DNA of 64,000 nt from Cheilinus undulatus (Eukaryota > Chordata > Actinopteri > Labriformes > Labridae): positions 29,799,000 through 29,862,999 of the forward strand of contig NC_054866.1 in the NCBI RefSeq assembly GCF_018320785.1, in the 5' to 3' direction. The position numbers and the translations under genes are program-made. The first letter of the stretch is position 1, and each line of letters begins with the position of its first letter. Shown here piece after piece: positions 48,601 through 63,600 of the stretch. Under the pieces are notes generated by a model. That model did not search any database. It was not told the origin of the DNA and saw only the letters and a program-made list of their open reading frames with translations.

Positions 48601-51600
48601 GAAAAACCAGGTAAGACAAAACAAGGCACCTAGACTCAGTCAGATATCTGTATTCCTGTCAAACACATACCTTTACACTGACACTGCCCTGCAGTTTCAG
48701 CTGCAGACGAATCATGTCCACCTCCTCCATGTTGCACAGCTGGTTCAGCTCAGATACTTTACGGGACATCTCATCTATGGCCACCTCAATTGGGTTCATT
48801 TCTGTGCTCTGCTGCTCCACCACCTGGATACGCTTCTTCAGATAGGGGAAGCTCGAACTCGCTGAAGAACAACATAACATCCCGTTAGTCAAAGTCTATG
48901 TTTAAGTCTTAATTTTCTTCATATATTCAAGTAGGATTTTTTTTTGGTTGCAGGTCTTTATATTTACTGGTCAGTATGGTGCGTCTCTTGCACTGCTCCT
49001 CTACGTCTCCGTGTTTCTTCCCTGACAGAGTGAATGGCGTCTCAAACACAAAGCGGTTGATGTTGTGATGTCTCTCAAAATCAGTGTGCTTGTCCTGCTG
49101 CTCTTTCTCGTCAAAATAGGGCACAACATATGTCACCTGAATGTATGCAAACTTGGGGTCCAGGTCTTTAGGATTCACCTGTTTTTTTAAGATTAAGAAA
49201 GAACAGGGGATATTTTAATGAAACTTTTTGCTAAAAAAAAAAAGTAATCCGTGTTTTAGGAACACAAGGTGAGGAAAATCTTTTTATTGTTATTTTCTGT
49301 TAACTACCTTATTGGAGTCCTGGATCATCTTGACATTATCAGCTCCAAACTTGTCAGAGTAGAGTTTGAGTAATCTCTGGGAGATTTCTGACAGTCCTGT
49401 CAGCTTGGGCTCTTTGTAGATGAACTCTTTGCTCTCCTCCTCCTCAAAGAAACCCTGCAGGAACATACACACATGCACACTACTTAGCAAAGCAACAAGT
49501 ACAGTATGGGAATTTGCATGTTTGGTATCTAAATGTTTTTGCTTTCACAGCACTGTTCTCAGGTTGTCTGTCTCCCACTTTTGGTCACAGCCATGTTCAG
49601 TGTTAGAGCAACTTATCCCGGACAGCGTATCAATGTTAAGTGCTGGATGGGCCAAGAGGAAGTGCCAGAGGTCTTTTTCAAAGCAATATCCAAGTAAAAT
49701 GTCAAATGTGAAAGAGGTTTATCATATTATAGCTTCTTGTCCCAGACGGGTCTTTGACTTGTCACTCAGTACGTTTACATGCACAGTTAAGTCGAGCTGC
49801 AGTAGAAGCTCAGTCAGGCTTTTCACTGGACTACTGTCCTAGTCCTAGTGTAACATGACCTCTAGCTAGTTAGAGTTGACTTTTTTTTCCTGTTGTCCGT
49901 GCTAACAAGTTAACAGGCAGCTAATTAGTATTTCAGAGGGTGAAAACACAAAAAATGAAAGTCTATGACCACAGGAGATCTAGTAACAATTAAAACATTC
50001 ATAACTCCCACAAATCTGGATCAGTATTAAAGCTGTTTGTTTTCTCATAAACATCATAAATGTATTTATGATCTAGGATACTTGATGATATTAAAAATGC
50101 AGGTTTTCATACTGAAATAAATTTTTTAAAATAGACACATGTCAGAAGCTGGAAGGTGGTAGTATTTATGCTGTTCAGCTTCTGGATCAAAGCCTGATGT
50201 GGAGATTGTAGAGCATAGCGTGGTCCCGTCTGGCTCAGTTTAGGTGTATGTGTGCAAAAGAAATTTGATCTCCTCCACTATTATCTATGTATGTCAGATC
50301 AAATGCAACTGATTTGATCTAGTACATTTCAGTCGGAAAAACATTTATATATAAAATTTTATATCTTTCTGTAAAGTCTAGTTTTTAGTCAGACCAACAC
50401 AATAATTCAACTTTTTCTAACTGCATGTAAACGTACTGAATGTTTAGGGAGGATAGAACGTCATCATTCGAAGATTATTGGGGGTAAAATGGACCATAGC
50501 AAGCTGAACACAAACCCTCCTTAAGGACAGAAGCAGACAATGTTAATAGTGGTTGAAGGAGAAGAGAGGTAAACGTGGTTAGCACTGAGGAAAATGGAAA
50601 ATCAAAGACATACAAAACTTACCGCAATCTTGATATATAATATAATAAAAAAGAAGAAGAGAGCAGACAGAGAAATTAAGGACACTGTCTCAGAAAAATC
50701 CTGCCTCCCTTATCTTAACATATCCATGCCTCACTGATAAAACTCTGGGTCTGATCTTTTTCCTCCGTTTTTGAACACTGAAACATTTCATATTCTCAGT
50801 TTTCCCCTTCAGAGCTCCTAAACCCCTGAATAGAATCACCACCCCCTAATTAACCTGTAGGAAACAGCATCATGCATCCAGGTTCTTAAAAACAAAGCAC
50901 AGTTAAAACCAGGAATTAAAGATAAACCAGGACACAACTCCATTTGTTATGTGCTTTTTTAACACATCTCAAAGGTTGGCTGAACCAAATAACATTTTAT
51001 TTTCCCACATACCCCTGGTGGTAACACTCTGCTTTGAAGGCTTTGATTATAGATTGGTGTATTGGCCTTGATATCTTCCATCTTGGATGGCTAAAAAATG
51101 ACTTAGATAAGTTGTTAAAGGAAAGAGCAGCGTCTTTGGTGAGCCTGTTTTTTTGTGAAAAGTAAAACTGTTTATGAGACGGGACATTTCTGCTATTTAT
51201 CAAAGTGAAAATAAACAAAAATACAGTGAATTTTGGGGATACGTATGAGATTACCATTACATTATTTCAAAAGACTTTCAAATCTCACTTTCTCTCTACC
51301 CCAACTTGTTTATTCTAATGATTATAAGCATAACAAACAGGCACACATGTGCTAGAGTTTGAGTTTGTTGTGCTGCATCTCATTTAATTTCATTTATCAC
51401 ATCCATTTTAAAACTTTAAACTAGTGGTTCTCAGCTAGTCCAGTCCCAGGACCCACCCCCATCTCCTTTATGATAAATCCAGACTCTAATTTCTAAAGAT
51501 TTACAACCTGTCAAATATATGTAATCAGACCAAGACAAACATGTTTATCACAAAAGCCCTGGCACAACTGATAGCATACATTCTATTTTACTCTTTTTCC

Positions 51601-54600
51601 CATAATATTGTCTTAAATATTTTCTGTAAGAAGTTGAAAACCAGCTCTGTTATCCCAGGATATTGAGGCAAGTTGAGTTCTTGAGAACCAAAATGTACTT
51701 GTCACAGCTAAAAAAAAAATAGAGTAAAACAAAATAAAAAAAAAAATGTTTACCTTTCTTTAGATTATTTTTTCAGGCTTTGGCCCCTCATCCTCATTCC
51801 AGCCCATATTTCTTTAATTCTGTATCTGTTAAACATGTTATTTTGAAGAATTCTTTACACTTGGTAAATCTTTTGCATTTCTTCACTACAGCTGCTCAGT
51901 ATTACAACCCCCTTTGGTGTGACACAATCAAGTTTCCCAATAGTACTGTTTGTTATTCAACGTAAATTGAAACTGTCTACTTCCCCTTTGTTGAAAAACC
52001 TTTGGATACTGTTTAGTAGCCCATTAGGTTTTAATTTGGGCATGAAGTGGACAATTTCCCTGAATTTCAGTGTATTTGGTCTGATGCTGCAGCTGATATA
52101 AACAGCCACAGTGTTCAATAGAGTGCATTCGGAAAGTATTCAGAACCCCTTCACTTTTATCAATTTTGTTATGTAGCAGCCTGATGCTACATTAAAAAAA
52201 ACTTGTATTGTCATTGATCTTTTTAAACTAATTAAAAGTAGTGCATATAACTAAGTCCAGCTAAACAGCTACTTACAGATGCACATACCTGTAATTTTTC
52301 CATTAAACAATCAGATGTGCATGTGTCATTGAGCCCACTTATATATTTGGCTCTTTATAGTGTGAGTGGGTAGAGCCAGCTTAAAAACTGTTGCTCACCT
52401 GTCCATAGAAAGCCACACGGTAGTAGCGCCCAAAGAGCCGCTTTTCTGAGTTCACCACCTCAGTCACCTTCAGGTAGGAGCGATGGATGTCGTAGTAAAG
52501 CTCCGACAGCCTCTGTTGATACAAATACACGTGAGCTTAAATAAAGCTCACTTCTCCTCATAAACATTCAAAGAGTTCACTGTTCATACCCACCTTGAAA
52601 TCCCGCCTTTTTTCAAAGACTGCTATTACAGGTTTGTTGATGTCAGCGATGAGCTCGTATCTCTCTGATTTCCACAGATAGTCCACACATAGCTCAAGCT
52701 GCTCTACCAGGGTGTCCTATGCAGAACAGAGGCCAGAAGAAAGATACGATATAACAATGTCTTACTTACTTAGGATAGGGAGTTTTGTAAAGGGTTAAAG
52801 TCTGACCTCAGTATAGGGTGTGTCTTGTGTACCAGTGTCCTCCTTCATGGCTCCCTCCTCTTTCACATTTGGGCTGATGCACATAAAAGCCGCCCAGCCC
52901 ATAGAGAACGATGCTTGGGTTGCAAACGAGCAAAATTAACATCAGAAGTAATACAATCAATCTTGCAGGTGTGATTTTAAGCCTCTGAACATCCAACAAG
53001 TATGCTCTTGTATTAAAATACAAGAAGGTTTCACCATTGATTATGCAGTGAAGCATTTCCCTTTTTGCACGCTCAAACAAAAACATCAAAAATGAGTGTG
53101 CGTCACATCAGACCTCAGTGACACTGGATGTTTCTTCAGTGAGACTTGAGTAAAAAGGTCAGACAGTGAACACAAAATGTGACAACTTGACAGAGGATCA
53201 TATCTCTAAGGCAAGAACAGTGGTCCTCAAACTGCAGCTGCATGATTTAATGCTTAGAAAAGACTATGAATCCAACAATGGAGAGGTTAATTCTGATATC
53301 TTTCCATCTCTAAAACCTTCACTCCCACCTCCCACCACCCAGCGGGCCCCACGGCGCACACACTCACTGTCTTGTTCTCGGGAGGTAGTTAGTAAGGAGC
53401 TACAGTTAAAGACAGGGCTTTCTTCAGGGGATACACTGGACATCCTGGCCTTGTCAGCTCTCCAGTAGCCTGTTTGGTAGGAGTGGAGGAGGAGGAGTTT
53501 TACAAAGTTCCACTTGCTTTTGCCTTTTGTGTTCAAGGACAAGGCTCACAACAAATGGCGGAGAAGCTTGCATGCTACGCTAGCTGTGTGGACGCAGGCT
53601 CAGTGCGTTAAGTGCTTGTGAAGACAGAACATGCTTTGATACCAAAAAGAGAGCATGCACTGGTGAGAACAAACATGTTTACAGGAAAAGGAAGGTAACA
53701 AAAAAGGAAACGAGCCTAGGTTCCTGCTAAAGGTGGTGCATGGAAATCACAATCAGATGGAAAGATTGATAAAATGTACAGAAAGACTGTATTAATTCAT
53801 CCATACCTAAGTATCTTCACCATGAAAATACTATACTTAAGAAAATGACTCTCTTTAAGGTGTACAAATCAACGCTTATAACGATATTAAAGCTTCAGAA
53901 ATGTGCAAGGATGAGCCAAAATGCAGTGACAGTTAGCAAAGACAATGTTAGCAGAAAGAGAGGATCGCTGATTAGCTGCAATAGGACTATGCATTTAGAA
54001 ATTACAATGGGCCTGTACTACAAAGCAACATTTTGGCTAGCAGGGTAATTGGATGTTTTCTGTGATTCATAATGGTAACTAAGGCTGAACACTGCTACAA
54101 CAAGTTATATTCTGGATAAGAGCTCAGCTTAAAATATGATCACGAAAGATATTAATAATATTTTACAGCTCTAACCTGTTTATTTTCTATGCTACATGCT
54201 GTTGTGGCTTCATCTTAAACTCTGAGACACACCACACATGAGAGAATAGTTAATCAAAGGGAAGCAACGGGAGATATACTGTCAAAAGTTTTAGGCATGT
54301 AGGGCCCTAAAGATTCATCACAGGGCCCGATGTGCCACAACCCAGGACTGAAGTGGGGTGGGGAGGGGTGGGGTGGAGTAGCTTACTCACAACATCTACA
54401 CCTTACTTCAGCCTCAAGTTTTGGCCCAAATATGACTAAAAGTTCTGCGTAGTACTGTATATTTAGATTTATTCTGCCTTAATGATAACTAAATTGTATT
54501 ATGAGCTATAATATGCACATTACACTTAGCCCTTGCTTTGGTGCAACTTTGCCATGTATTCATTCCTATAACTGTAATCTTCTTCTCTACTATGTATTTA

Positions 54601-57600
54601 ACTTCTTATTCTTTACTATTGTAGTTTTCTTGCTTAGTATGTGAAATGTGATGATCTGCTGATGGAAGACTGATTAATGTACATGACTGGTCATATGCTG
54701 CTAACACTGCCCCTTACAAACTCAGAGTTTACTTGAGTTGACAAGTTGGCTTTATGTAAGCACTTATCAAGATCTCTTTTAGCGAGGTCTAGTAAGCGGT
54801 AGATACTCTTGGTATGTTTTTGTAGTTTGCTTTGTAGTACAGGCTTCATGTCTAAAGATACTAAAGAAGCACTCAGAGCAGCAAAATATAAGTCATGAAC
54901 ACACGCTGAACCGTGCTGAATCAATCTAAGTTGACACAACAAATCAGTGCACTAACCTCGCCTCTTCAGAGACTCAGCAATCAGGGCTGAAATGTGGATG
55001 TAGCACATGGCAGCCTGAGGGAAAATCAGAAATATAACTGTCAAATTTAAGTCAAACTTTGGATTTTTAATTGTTTTAAAAATTCTGGTGCAAGAGTTTC
55101 TTTCATAGTAGCATCTTTTATAACCTCAGAAAGATCGCCGTTGCGCACATGAATCTTAGCCATGCTCTCCAGCCAGGTGCGTCGCAGCTCAGGGGTGCTG
55201 GCATAGGAATTCGCCAGACTGTACTGAAGGTCAACTAGCATCTCTGGATCCTTTTCATGCTCCTTCATTTGAGCTGTGGCCATCAGGACCGTCCTGATCC
55301 GCTTTGTCAGATCCTTCACCTCAGCAGGGAATGGAGTGTTCTGTAGGAGACGTGTTGTTAACAACCATTAGTTTAAAAGAAGAGTGGCAACAAATCATAT
55401 TTATCATTAATTAAGCTGTAATACAAGCTTACTTTGAGTGGAGCATCTCCATTGGCAAAGTTATTGATGATAGCCAAAGACTGTTGAAATCTAGAGCCTC
55501 CGATGCCAGCATCTGCTATCAGCTGGCTCACTGCCTTTATAACCTAGAGCATAAAGATGATTTAGGACAACACTGAATCATAACCCAAAAAAAAACACTA
55601 CTATGATGAGGAACTTGTACAACTTTTGTCTCACTAACCTGCAGATGTGAGCGTACTATGGACTTGCCCTTTGTAAACTCAAAGTTTTTCCTCATGAAAA
55701 AATAGAGCAGGGCCGCAGCCTCCGTCTGAGTCTGGCTGGATCGATGGTTACAGCACTTGAGGATCTCATAGCACAGACAGCCACACAGGTCTGCCTTACC
55801 CTGGAAAAATCCACTGGGGAACTACAGGAAGACAAGATGGTTATAAAGCATCCACACAAAAAAAATGTACTCTATATATGCTTACAAACAGTGTGCTGCA
55901 CCTTTTGCACAAAGAGTCTGAGTGCAGCAAAGACGTGCCGTAGAGTGGCTGTTGATTGGTTGATCTGAAAGAATAGCAAGTAGGTGTCCAGCACCTTCTT
56001 CATAAGCACATTTTGTCCTTCATCCTGCAACAGCTGCTTCTGTATGCATGTAAGTAAAAGAAAAAAAGCAGGAAAAACACATTTTGCAATCAAACTTCAT
56101 GGGAATATAATTTTTCAAACTGAATTTAATCAGAAAAAATGAAAATTACAAGCAATCAATGTTTAAACAAAGAGACAGTTCTAGCCACCAGGTGGCAGCA
56201 GAGTTTTAATGGCTTGACTAACAAGTGCATAAGGTGAGTTGATTGTGACACCTCCACAATTAACAAATTGCATTTGGAAAATACATTTTTGTTAAATAAA
56301 TGTATGTTTTAATCCTTTAAAATAACACGAAGAGCCATAATTGTAACACTATTAAGTAGTTTGCAGAATAAAATCAAAAAGCAATTATTAGGCCAATTAC
56401 TGATCTTTGTTTAGGCCAGTATTATTGTGATAGCCTCCCAGTGACACATTCAACTTTTGAAAACTTAAATAAAAAATAAAATAAATAAGCAATTAGTTCT
56501 ATTTGCAACCACATGTAATTGTCAAAGCCTTGAGCACATATTACATAGTAATACTATAAAATATATTAAGCTCCATACATTCTTTGTAATCAATGTTTTT
56601 TACATAATGGAGCATAAAATTAAATGGAAATGCTTGTATGTTGAGTCATGTTCATAAGTTTTAGGCACGTAGGACGTTAAGGATTCATCACAGGGCCCAA
56701 TGTGCAGCCAGCATCAGGCTCCACACATGTCAACAAACATGTTTGTTGCTCGGCAGCCAAGGTCAAGCTCTTGTGTCTTGGCCTTTTCAACCCCGGTGAT
56801 ATGCCTGGAGACCACTGGCAGTGTTGGGACCTTGGGACATCCATAGCACGATCAGGGGCTCATGGCAACCTTACTGCACACCCGGACAATACCCTAGGCC
56901 GTGCTAACTCGCCACATCCACCCCTGACTCTGCCCTAAAGATGTGGACTTTGCTATTTTTCCAACAGATTATTTTCATATGCCCCTGGTAATTTGCAAAG
57001 ATACCAGAGTATGACCTGGGTTGTTTCAATTCTCCTTCCAGTCCAATGGTGCCCTCAGAGAGGCTTTCTCATCATTAAACACCTTACTACAGCCATCATT
57101 TTTGGCCAAAACATGCTTAAAAGTTCTGCGCAGTCCTGTATTTTCAGAAAAAAAAAAAATAATAGATAATATATACAATACAGTCAGGGTGAACTACTGT
57201 ATAAAAGAAGCACTGACCTTGTGATGATGCACAAAGAGCTCAAGAACATCCAGCACAGTGAGGGACACCTCTGTAGACAAGTTGGCCTCGATGTCAGTGG
57301 GACTCAAGTTGTCCCCTTCCTGAATGCTCCCATCTAGAAACAGAATCACACATAAGTAATTCATATTTTTCTCCACTATAACTGTATTCAAGTCTATCAA
57401 ACGTATGCTCTGTTTTTGTGTTTTGTGTCACCTGTCTCCATCATCTGCAACAGTTTGGGGTTGGTGAGAGCATTCTTGCCCCTGATGATGGGCATGGTTT
57501 GAGAGCGAGCATGTCTGTGGCCGTCTCCTCCAGATGACGCCATCCTTGAGGTAACAGCAGCTAGTATTAATCTGAGCACTCATGCTTATTATAAATACCT

Positions 57601-60600
57601 ATAGCTAATGAAGGACAAAACCTAGTGTCTATTGATTTTGTTTTGAGGACATAATGTTAACAGGAGTGCATTTACAAACTGAGTACATACACAGAAACTG
57701 GTATATCACACATAAAACTATGATGAGTGGCATGCTGAGAACACAGTCACAGTCTATTACATGAAACAAACAACAAACAGTGGATACATCAAAATGATAA
57801 CACACAGGACGAGGATGTATATAAGCCTGTCTAGATCCATGTGGTGTATGCTGTCCATAATTCAAGTTTCCTGTTATTAGAAAAATCCATTTTAGTAACA
57901 TTTGAATTAGCATTAATAACATTTTAAGTAACCAGAGACTCGTGTATCTTAAAATAACTTCATTGTCATGGCTGAGGTTGAGGAGGGTGATTACCATTGT
58001 GGGAAGAGGCTGGAGGACTGGGAGGACTGGGAGGGGTGGTTAGAGCCCTTCAGAGTGCCATTGGCGTGGGTTGACTGGGCCAGCTTTACTGCCGCCGCTA
58101 GCTTCCTGTTCATAAGCCAATGACATCAAAGCTAGCATTAGTTGGTTTAGTTGTTTAGTGTTCATTGATAAAATCAAGAGTCAGCTGTGTAACTGTGTGT
58201 TGCATACTAACAGTCACTGAGGTATTCCTGCAATCAACACTAACGGACCCAAACGTTTTAATGTAAACATTTTGCACTATAGCTCTTTTCCTTTTTTGCT
58301 CTTTGGTGACCTTGTCACATATTTATAGAAACTAGGTCTATGGAAAGTCATACATGAAATATTATTCATATGTTAGCTGCAAATTGTAAGTAAGAAGCTA
58401 CAATTAGATCAAGATTGCATTTAAGGAATGTAAAATAATGTTTAACTTCTAAAACTGATATTTGGAATAGCTACATTTACATTTGAGATACCTTTAATTA
58501 TTGTTGAAACTTATCAGGATTGATTATTGAAAAAAATAATTTAAACTTGTCAAATTGTGATGGTACAGTGCCTTAAAAAGTTTTCACCCCTTGGATGTTT
58601 AACGCTTTCATTGATTATATAAATGAATCCTCTTTAATATCAAAGTGATAACATATTTCTACAAAGCAATGTCAATTAAATAGAAATATGTAATTTAAAG
58701 TAAGTGGCTGCATATATATCCAGCCCCTTTAAGTCAGTATTTAGTAGATGCACCTTGGCTGCAATCCAGCACTGAATCTGTGTGAATAGGTCTTATTCTA
58801 GCTTGCACATCTGGACACTGCAATTTTTTGATTGATCCTTACTACATTCTTCTTTTTTTAGAAAAAAAAAAAAAAGCACAAGCTCTGTCAAGTTGCGTGG
58901 GGACTGGGCATGAACTGCCCTTTCAAGTCCAGCCACACATTCTCCACTGGATCGAGGTCTGGGCTTTGACTCAGCTACTGCAGAGCATTCACCTTGCCCT
59001 TGTTGTCTTCAAACCGTTTCTGTGTAGCTCATACTGCATGCTCCCGGTCATTGTCTTGCTGGAGAATAAATCTCCTCTCAAGCCGTAGTTCTCTTGCAGA
59101 CTGATTAAAGATTGTCCTCCAGGAATTTCATATATTTTGCCACATTATTTTTACCCTCAACCTTCACAATCCTTCCAGTGCTGGCAGCCAATAAGCATCC
59201 CCACAGCATGATGCTGCCACCACTGTGTTTCACAGTGGGGATGGTGTGTGTGTGGTGATGTGTTTGGTGTCCTCCAAACAAAGCATCTTGTCTGATGGCC
59301 AAAAAGCAAAATTTGGTCTCAATTTTTTTCCACTTGACCATGGAGTCACCCACACGTCTTTTGGTGAACTCTAGTCAAGATCTAATGAGTTTTCTTCCAT
59401 AGTGGCTTTTTCTGTGCCACTCTCCCATAAAGCTTTGACTGGTGAAGAACCTAGGCAACACATATTGTATGCAGAGTCTCTTCCGCCTCAGCTGCTGAAG
59501 CTTGTATCTCCTTCAGAGTAGTCTTGGTGGCCCCACGAGTCTCCTTCTTGCACGGTCACTCAGTTTGTGAGGATGGCGTGATCTAGGCAGATTTACACAT
59601 GTGCCATATTCTTTCCATTTCTTGATGATGGATTTAATTAAACTCTTGTGGATGTTCAGTGCCTTTGCAATTCTTTAGTATCCATTCCCTGAGTTGCCTG
59701 GAGTGTTCTTTTGTTTTCATGTTGTACTGGTAGCCAGGAATACTGATTAAAAGTGAATGGCCCTTCCAGACACAAGTTTCTTTACACTACACTTGAGACA
59801 CATTCACTGCACTTAGGGGATCCCAATTTTACTAATTGAATATTATTTTACCTTTAATATATTTTCATTTAATTGGCTTTACTTTGAAAAAAAAATCTGT
59901 TTTCCCTTAGGCATTGAAGAGCTTTTTTTGTTAAATTTTTGTGTGGAAAAAAAGGTAAATGATAATGACCATAATTGATACACATAATCAATAAAAGAGT
60001 AAAACATCCAAGGGAGTGAATATTTTTTATAGCCACAGTATACATCATCACTGCAGTAAGGAAGTATCCTTAATAGTGTAATAACTTGTAGACATATCAC
60101 ACTGAAACTACTGATATCCGTTAAGGGTCATTAATTTGTCCCTAGTTATGTTTATTTTTCAACATGAAGACAGCTTTTTTTGTCAGTACATGTTGAAAAC
60201 AAAATTACATTAATTTGTAAACAGTATCAGTAAATTTCTGTATTGTTAAAAAGTGAACAGATGCACAGGTGAAACATTACCATTACCAGTCAGCCCTAAT
60301 ATGTAAATGTAATGGGGCTTGCTGTAGTAGGTCACATTGTGCTGTGCAAAGCTAAAAGCATCCATGATCCTCAATTTGACCCTGACGTTCGCCAGTAACT
60401 AAAGTCAGAGTTAAGGGAGGTCAGCCAGATGGAAAGGTTAGTGGTGCAGCAGAGTCAATGGTTTCAGTTTGCCATTAGCATCATACAGTGTTAATGTTTT
60501 TCAGCGTGTGTTAGAGTGTTAGTGGAGAGCAGAGGCCGGAGAATTAAAGAATTAAAGAATTAAATGGTGGAAGGCGAGGAGGTTAAAATGTAAAGATGTG

Positions 60601-63600
60601 AATGAAATGATGAAATGGGTTTCAACAAACAGATGTTCAACATTATGGTGCTTGAATCCAACTCTATGAGAAATGACGGCCAATCAACACAACCATCTCA
60701 CAGCTCATTAATGAATCAATCTTGTGTAGTCATGATAAAGCAGATAACTACAAGTTCATCATGCAACATCAAACGTCAAATGTGTGAAATGACATTTAGT
60801 GCAGACAAAACCAAAACAAAGCACCAGCATTAATTCTGTGTTTAGAATCCATGTCAATACAAACAGGGTTACATGACGCAACAGAACATCAATGATGTGC
60901 AGTCACACTGACTGCCAATAACAGTAACAGCAGCATCATGCTCAAGAGGGATGTGGGGGGTGAGTGAGTGGTGGAAACTTCAACAGCAGAGTCAAACACA
61001 GAGAAGACATTAAGATTATTAGTTTGTGACATGATTTGTTTATTGTGCATGTGCACAAAGCATGTCTGCATCTAAGCTCAGCCTGAATGTGGCTGAAATT
61101 AAGGAAGTGAGTCACCCTGCAACAGCAAACAAACTGCAGCATTATCGAGTTCAGTAAAGACTCTGGAAAGCAACTCAAAACATACAATTTTTCCACCAAA
61201 TCCGGAGCAAGTTTGTTTGTTTTTGATTTTGTTGTTTCAGAAATGTCAATGAAATAAGAGAAGAAAATGTTTTCTTGTTGCTTATTTTTTCATCTTAGCC
61301 CAAAATTTAAAACGGACCAAACTTAGTTAGTTAGAAATGGTTCTGTTTTGTATTTCTATGAGCCAATAAGGATTTACAGATTAGTAGAGTTTTTTAAAGG
61401 AATACTTCAAAATTTTGGCAAATTCACCCTTTGCCATAATCGCTATAGTCTTAGGAGTAGGTTCGTTACCTTTAGTTGTCGGTGCAAGCTGTTCTTAGAT
61501 TGGTGGGGCTGAGATGCAAGCTGCTCAGCTAACGCAACGGAGACATATGGTATTTCCGGCTTTCCCTCATCAAACTCATCAAATACACAATCCAACAACT
61601 CCAAAATGCTCTCGTGGACAAGTTGTGACCTGCACATTCACCACTCTATGAAATAGTAATGTATAATTATGTAACATTATGACACATAAAGCAAATACTT
61701 GGAACTACTTTCTTGAGTAAACCACTGGGCGGAGTGACACAGTGCGCACCTCAGGCAGTGCCGTAATTACTTGGTTTCACCTGGAGTATCATCGGCTTGT
61801 TGTTTTGTTCAAGTTTTCTTGACGGAAGTACCTGCACTAAACGTGCGCTTTTGAAATAACTCCGCCCAGCAGCCGTGCCTAGAGTGAAGCTCCGGCTTTG
61901 CATTTGCCTCTAAAACAACTCTGTCTTGTAACGTTCCATGATTATTTCATAGAGTGGTGAATGTACAGGTCACAACTTGTCCACAAGAGTGTTTTGGAGT
62001 TGTTGGATTGTGTATTTGAGGAGTTTGATGAGGGAAAGCCGGAAATACCATATGTCTCCATAGCGTTAGCTGAGGACCTGGCGTCTCAGCCCCACCGATC
62101 TAAAAACAGCTTGCACCGACAACTAAAGGTAACGAACCTACTCCTAAGAGTATAGGGATTATGGCAATGGGCAAATTTGTCAAAATTTTGAAGTATCTTT
62201 TTAAAGGTTATTTTGGGCATTTTGCCTTTTTTGACAGGACAGCTGAAGAGAGCTCTTGCTCTCTTTTAGCAGTCAAACATATCACTTACTGGAATTAGCA
62301 AGCAGAGTAAAAAAGGTTATTTGTTGATGTGCTGTAAATCGCCTGCTCTGACACCTACCCTATGGCGGTGGTTACAGGCTTAAATACAACTATTCAGAAA
62401 TAATAAGGCATCTTATTGATGGTGTCTTTCACTTTTATAGGTAATATATAGGCACTGACATTAATTACAATGTTTTCATAACCAGCTAAACGTTCCAACA
62501 GGAGTTTTAATATTAAATACTATAGAGAAAATGTAAAAACTGAAACCAGGCATTTAGATGCTTCAATGTTGTCTGACGGGCTAGCTGACTTCCTAGTTTG
62601 CTGCCCAGCTTCACACTGCGAGTGTAATTCATTACTCCTGAACTTCAATGAACACCCACTCTGACTCAGCCAGGCATCAAAGAGCGAACAGAGAGAGACT
62701 CTGAGACAGACACAGTCGTAAGACTGTGAATCCCCCATGGCTCCACTATTACAGACGAATGTTAAGTAGCTAGAAGCCCCAGACAGGCTCATCTACGTCT
62801 TAGAGCACTAGCTAGGCCTGCAGCTATCTTTACTCTCTTAATGCCTCCACACACAGAAAAGCAGTGTGTTCTCCCAGCCTTTTGTTGGCTTACATCTCAG
62901 CATCTTACTGCTGAAAGGAAAAAGAGGGCTAATTTAATTAGCTGGGAGGAACCAGAAGATGGAGGAGTCTGGCTGTGCCAATGGCTCAGCTCCAGTAAGA
63001 GCACACACACATAAACACACATGATAAACCCCAACCATCCTCTCCTTGCCAACTACTACAGTACAATATCCAGCAGAGCTTTTCTCCCAGCAGCCAGATC
63101 CAGGAGTTTTACCTCCCCCTCTCTTTCTTTTCTCCCCATCTTGAAGCTCATCCCTGAGCGTGCACATGCATGCAGAACGCATATTAGTATTTCTGCCTGA
63201 CTGTGTCTGACTCATTTATTTGTGTTTGCACATATGTCTTCATAGCTGCATTTGCACATATGTGCATTCATGTGTGCGCTTGATTTAATGAATTATGTAG
63301 CAGTGGGTGGGGGAGTCACAACCTTTGACTGCAGAATGTATGTTGAGTTAATGAGCTATTTCCGTATCTGCAGCTTTACAATAAATGCATGTGAATGAGA
63401 CTCGGCCCGCCCGTTTGTAAGGAATGAAAGCAAAGAGGACTTACCTGGCTATGTGGCGTTTCCCAAGAAACCTGAAGTGCTGCAGACACAGCCTGGAAAA
63501 AATGAATACATAAATATCTAGGTGAAAGGTTAATGTTTGTTTTTGTTGTTTTAGGTTAAAACACACTGTAAATGAAGTCCATGTGATGAAACTGTGCTGA

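Noticed and set aside
53264-53542. 92-codon - strand ORF as its own gene
   Set aside because: The core [11 protein letters not shown] to SREQD is a dock10 exon (53,368-53,469); the ends run into introns.
61443-61637. Protein-coding gene from the mirrored 64-codon ORF
   Set aside because: The same frame occurs in the opposite arm of a palindromic element, and differences between the arms are mostly amino-acid changing. It is treated as part of a mobile element.
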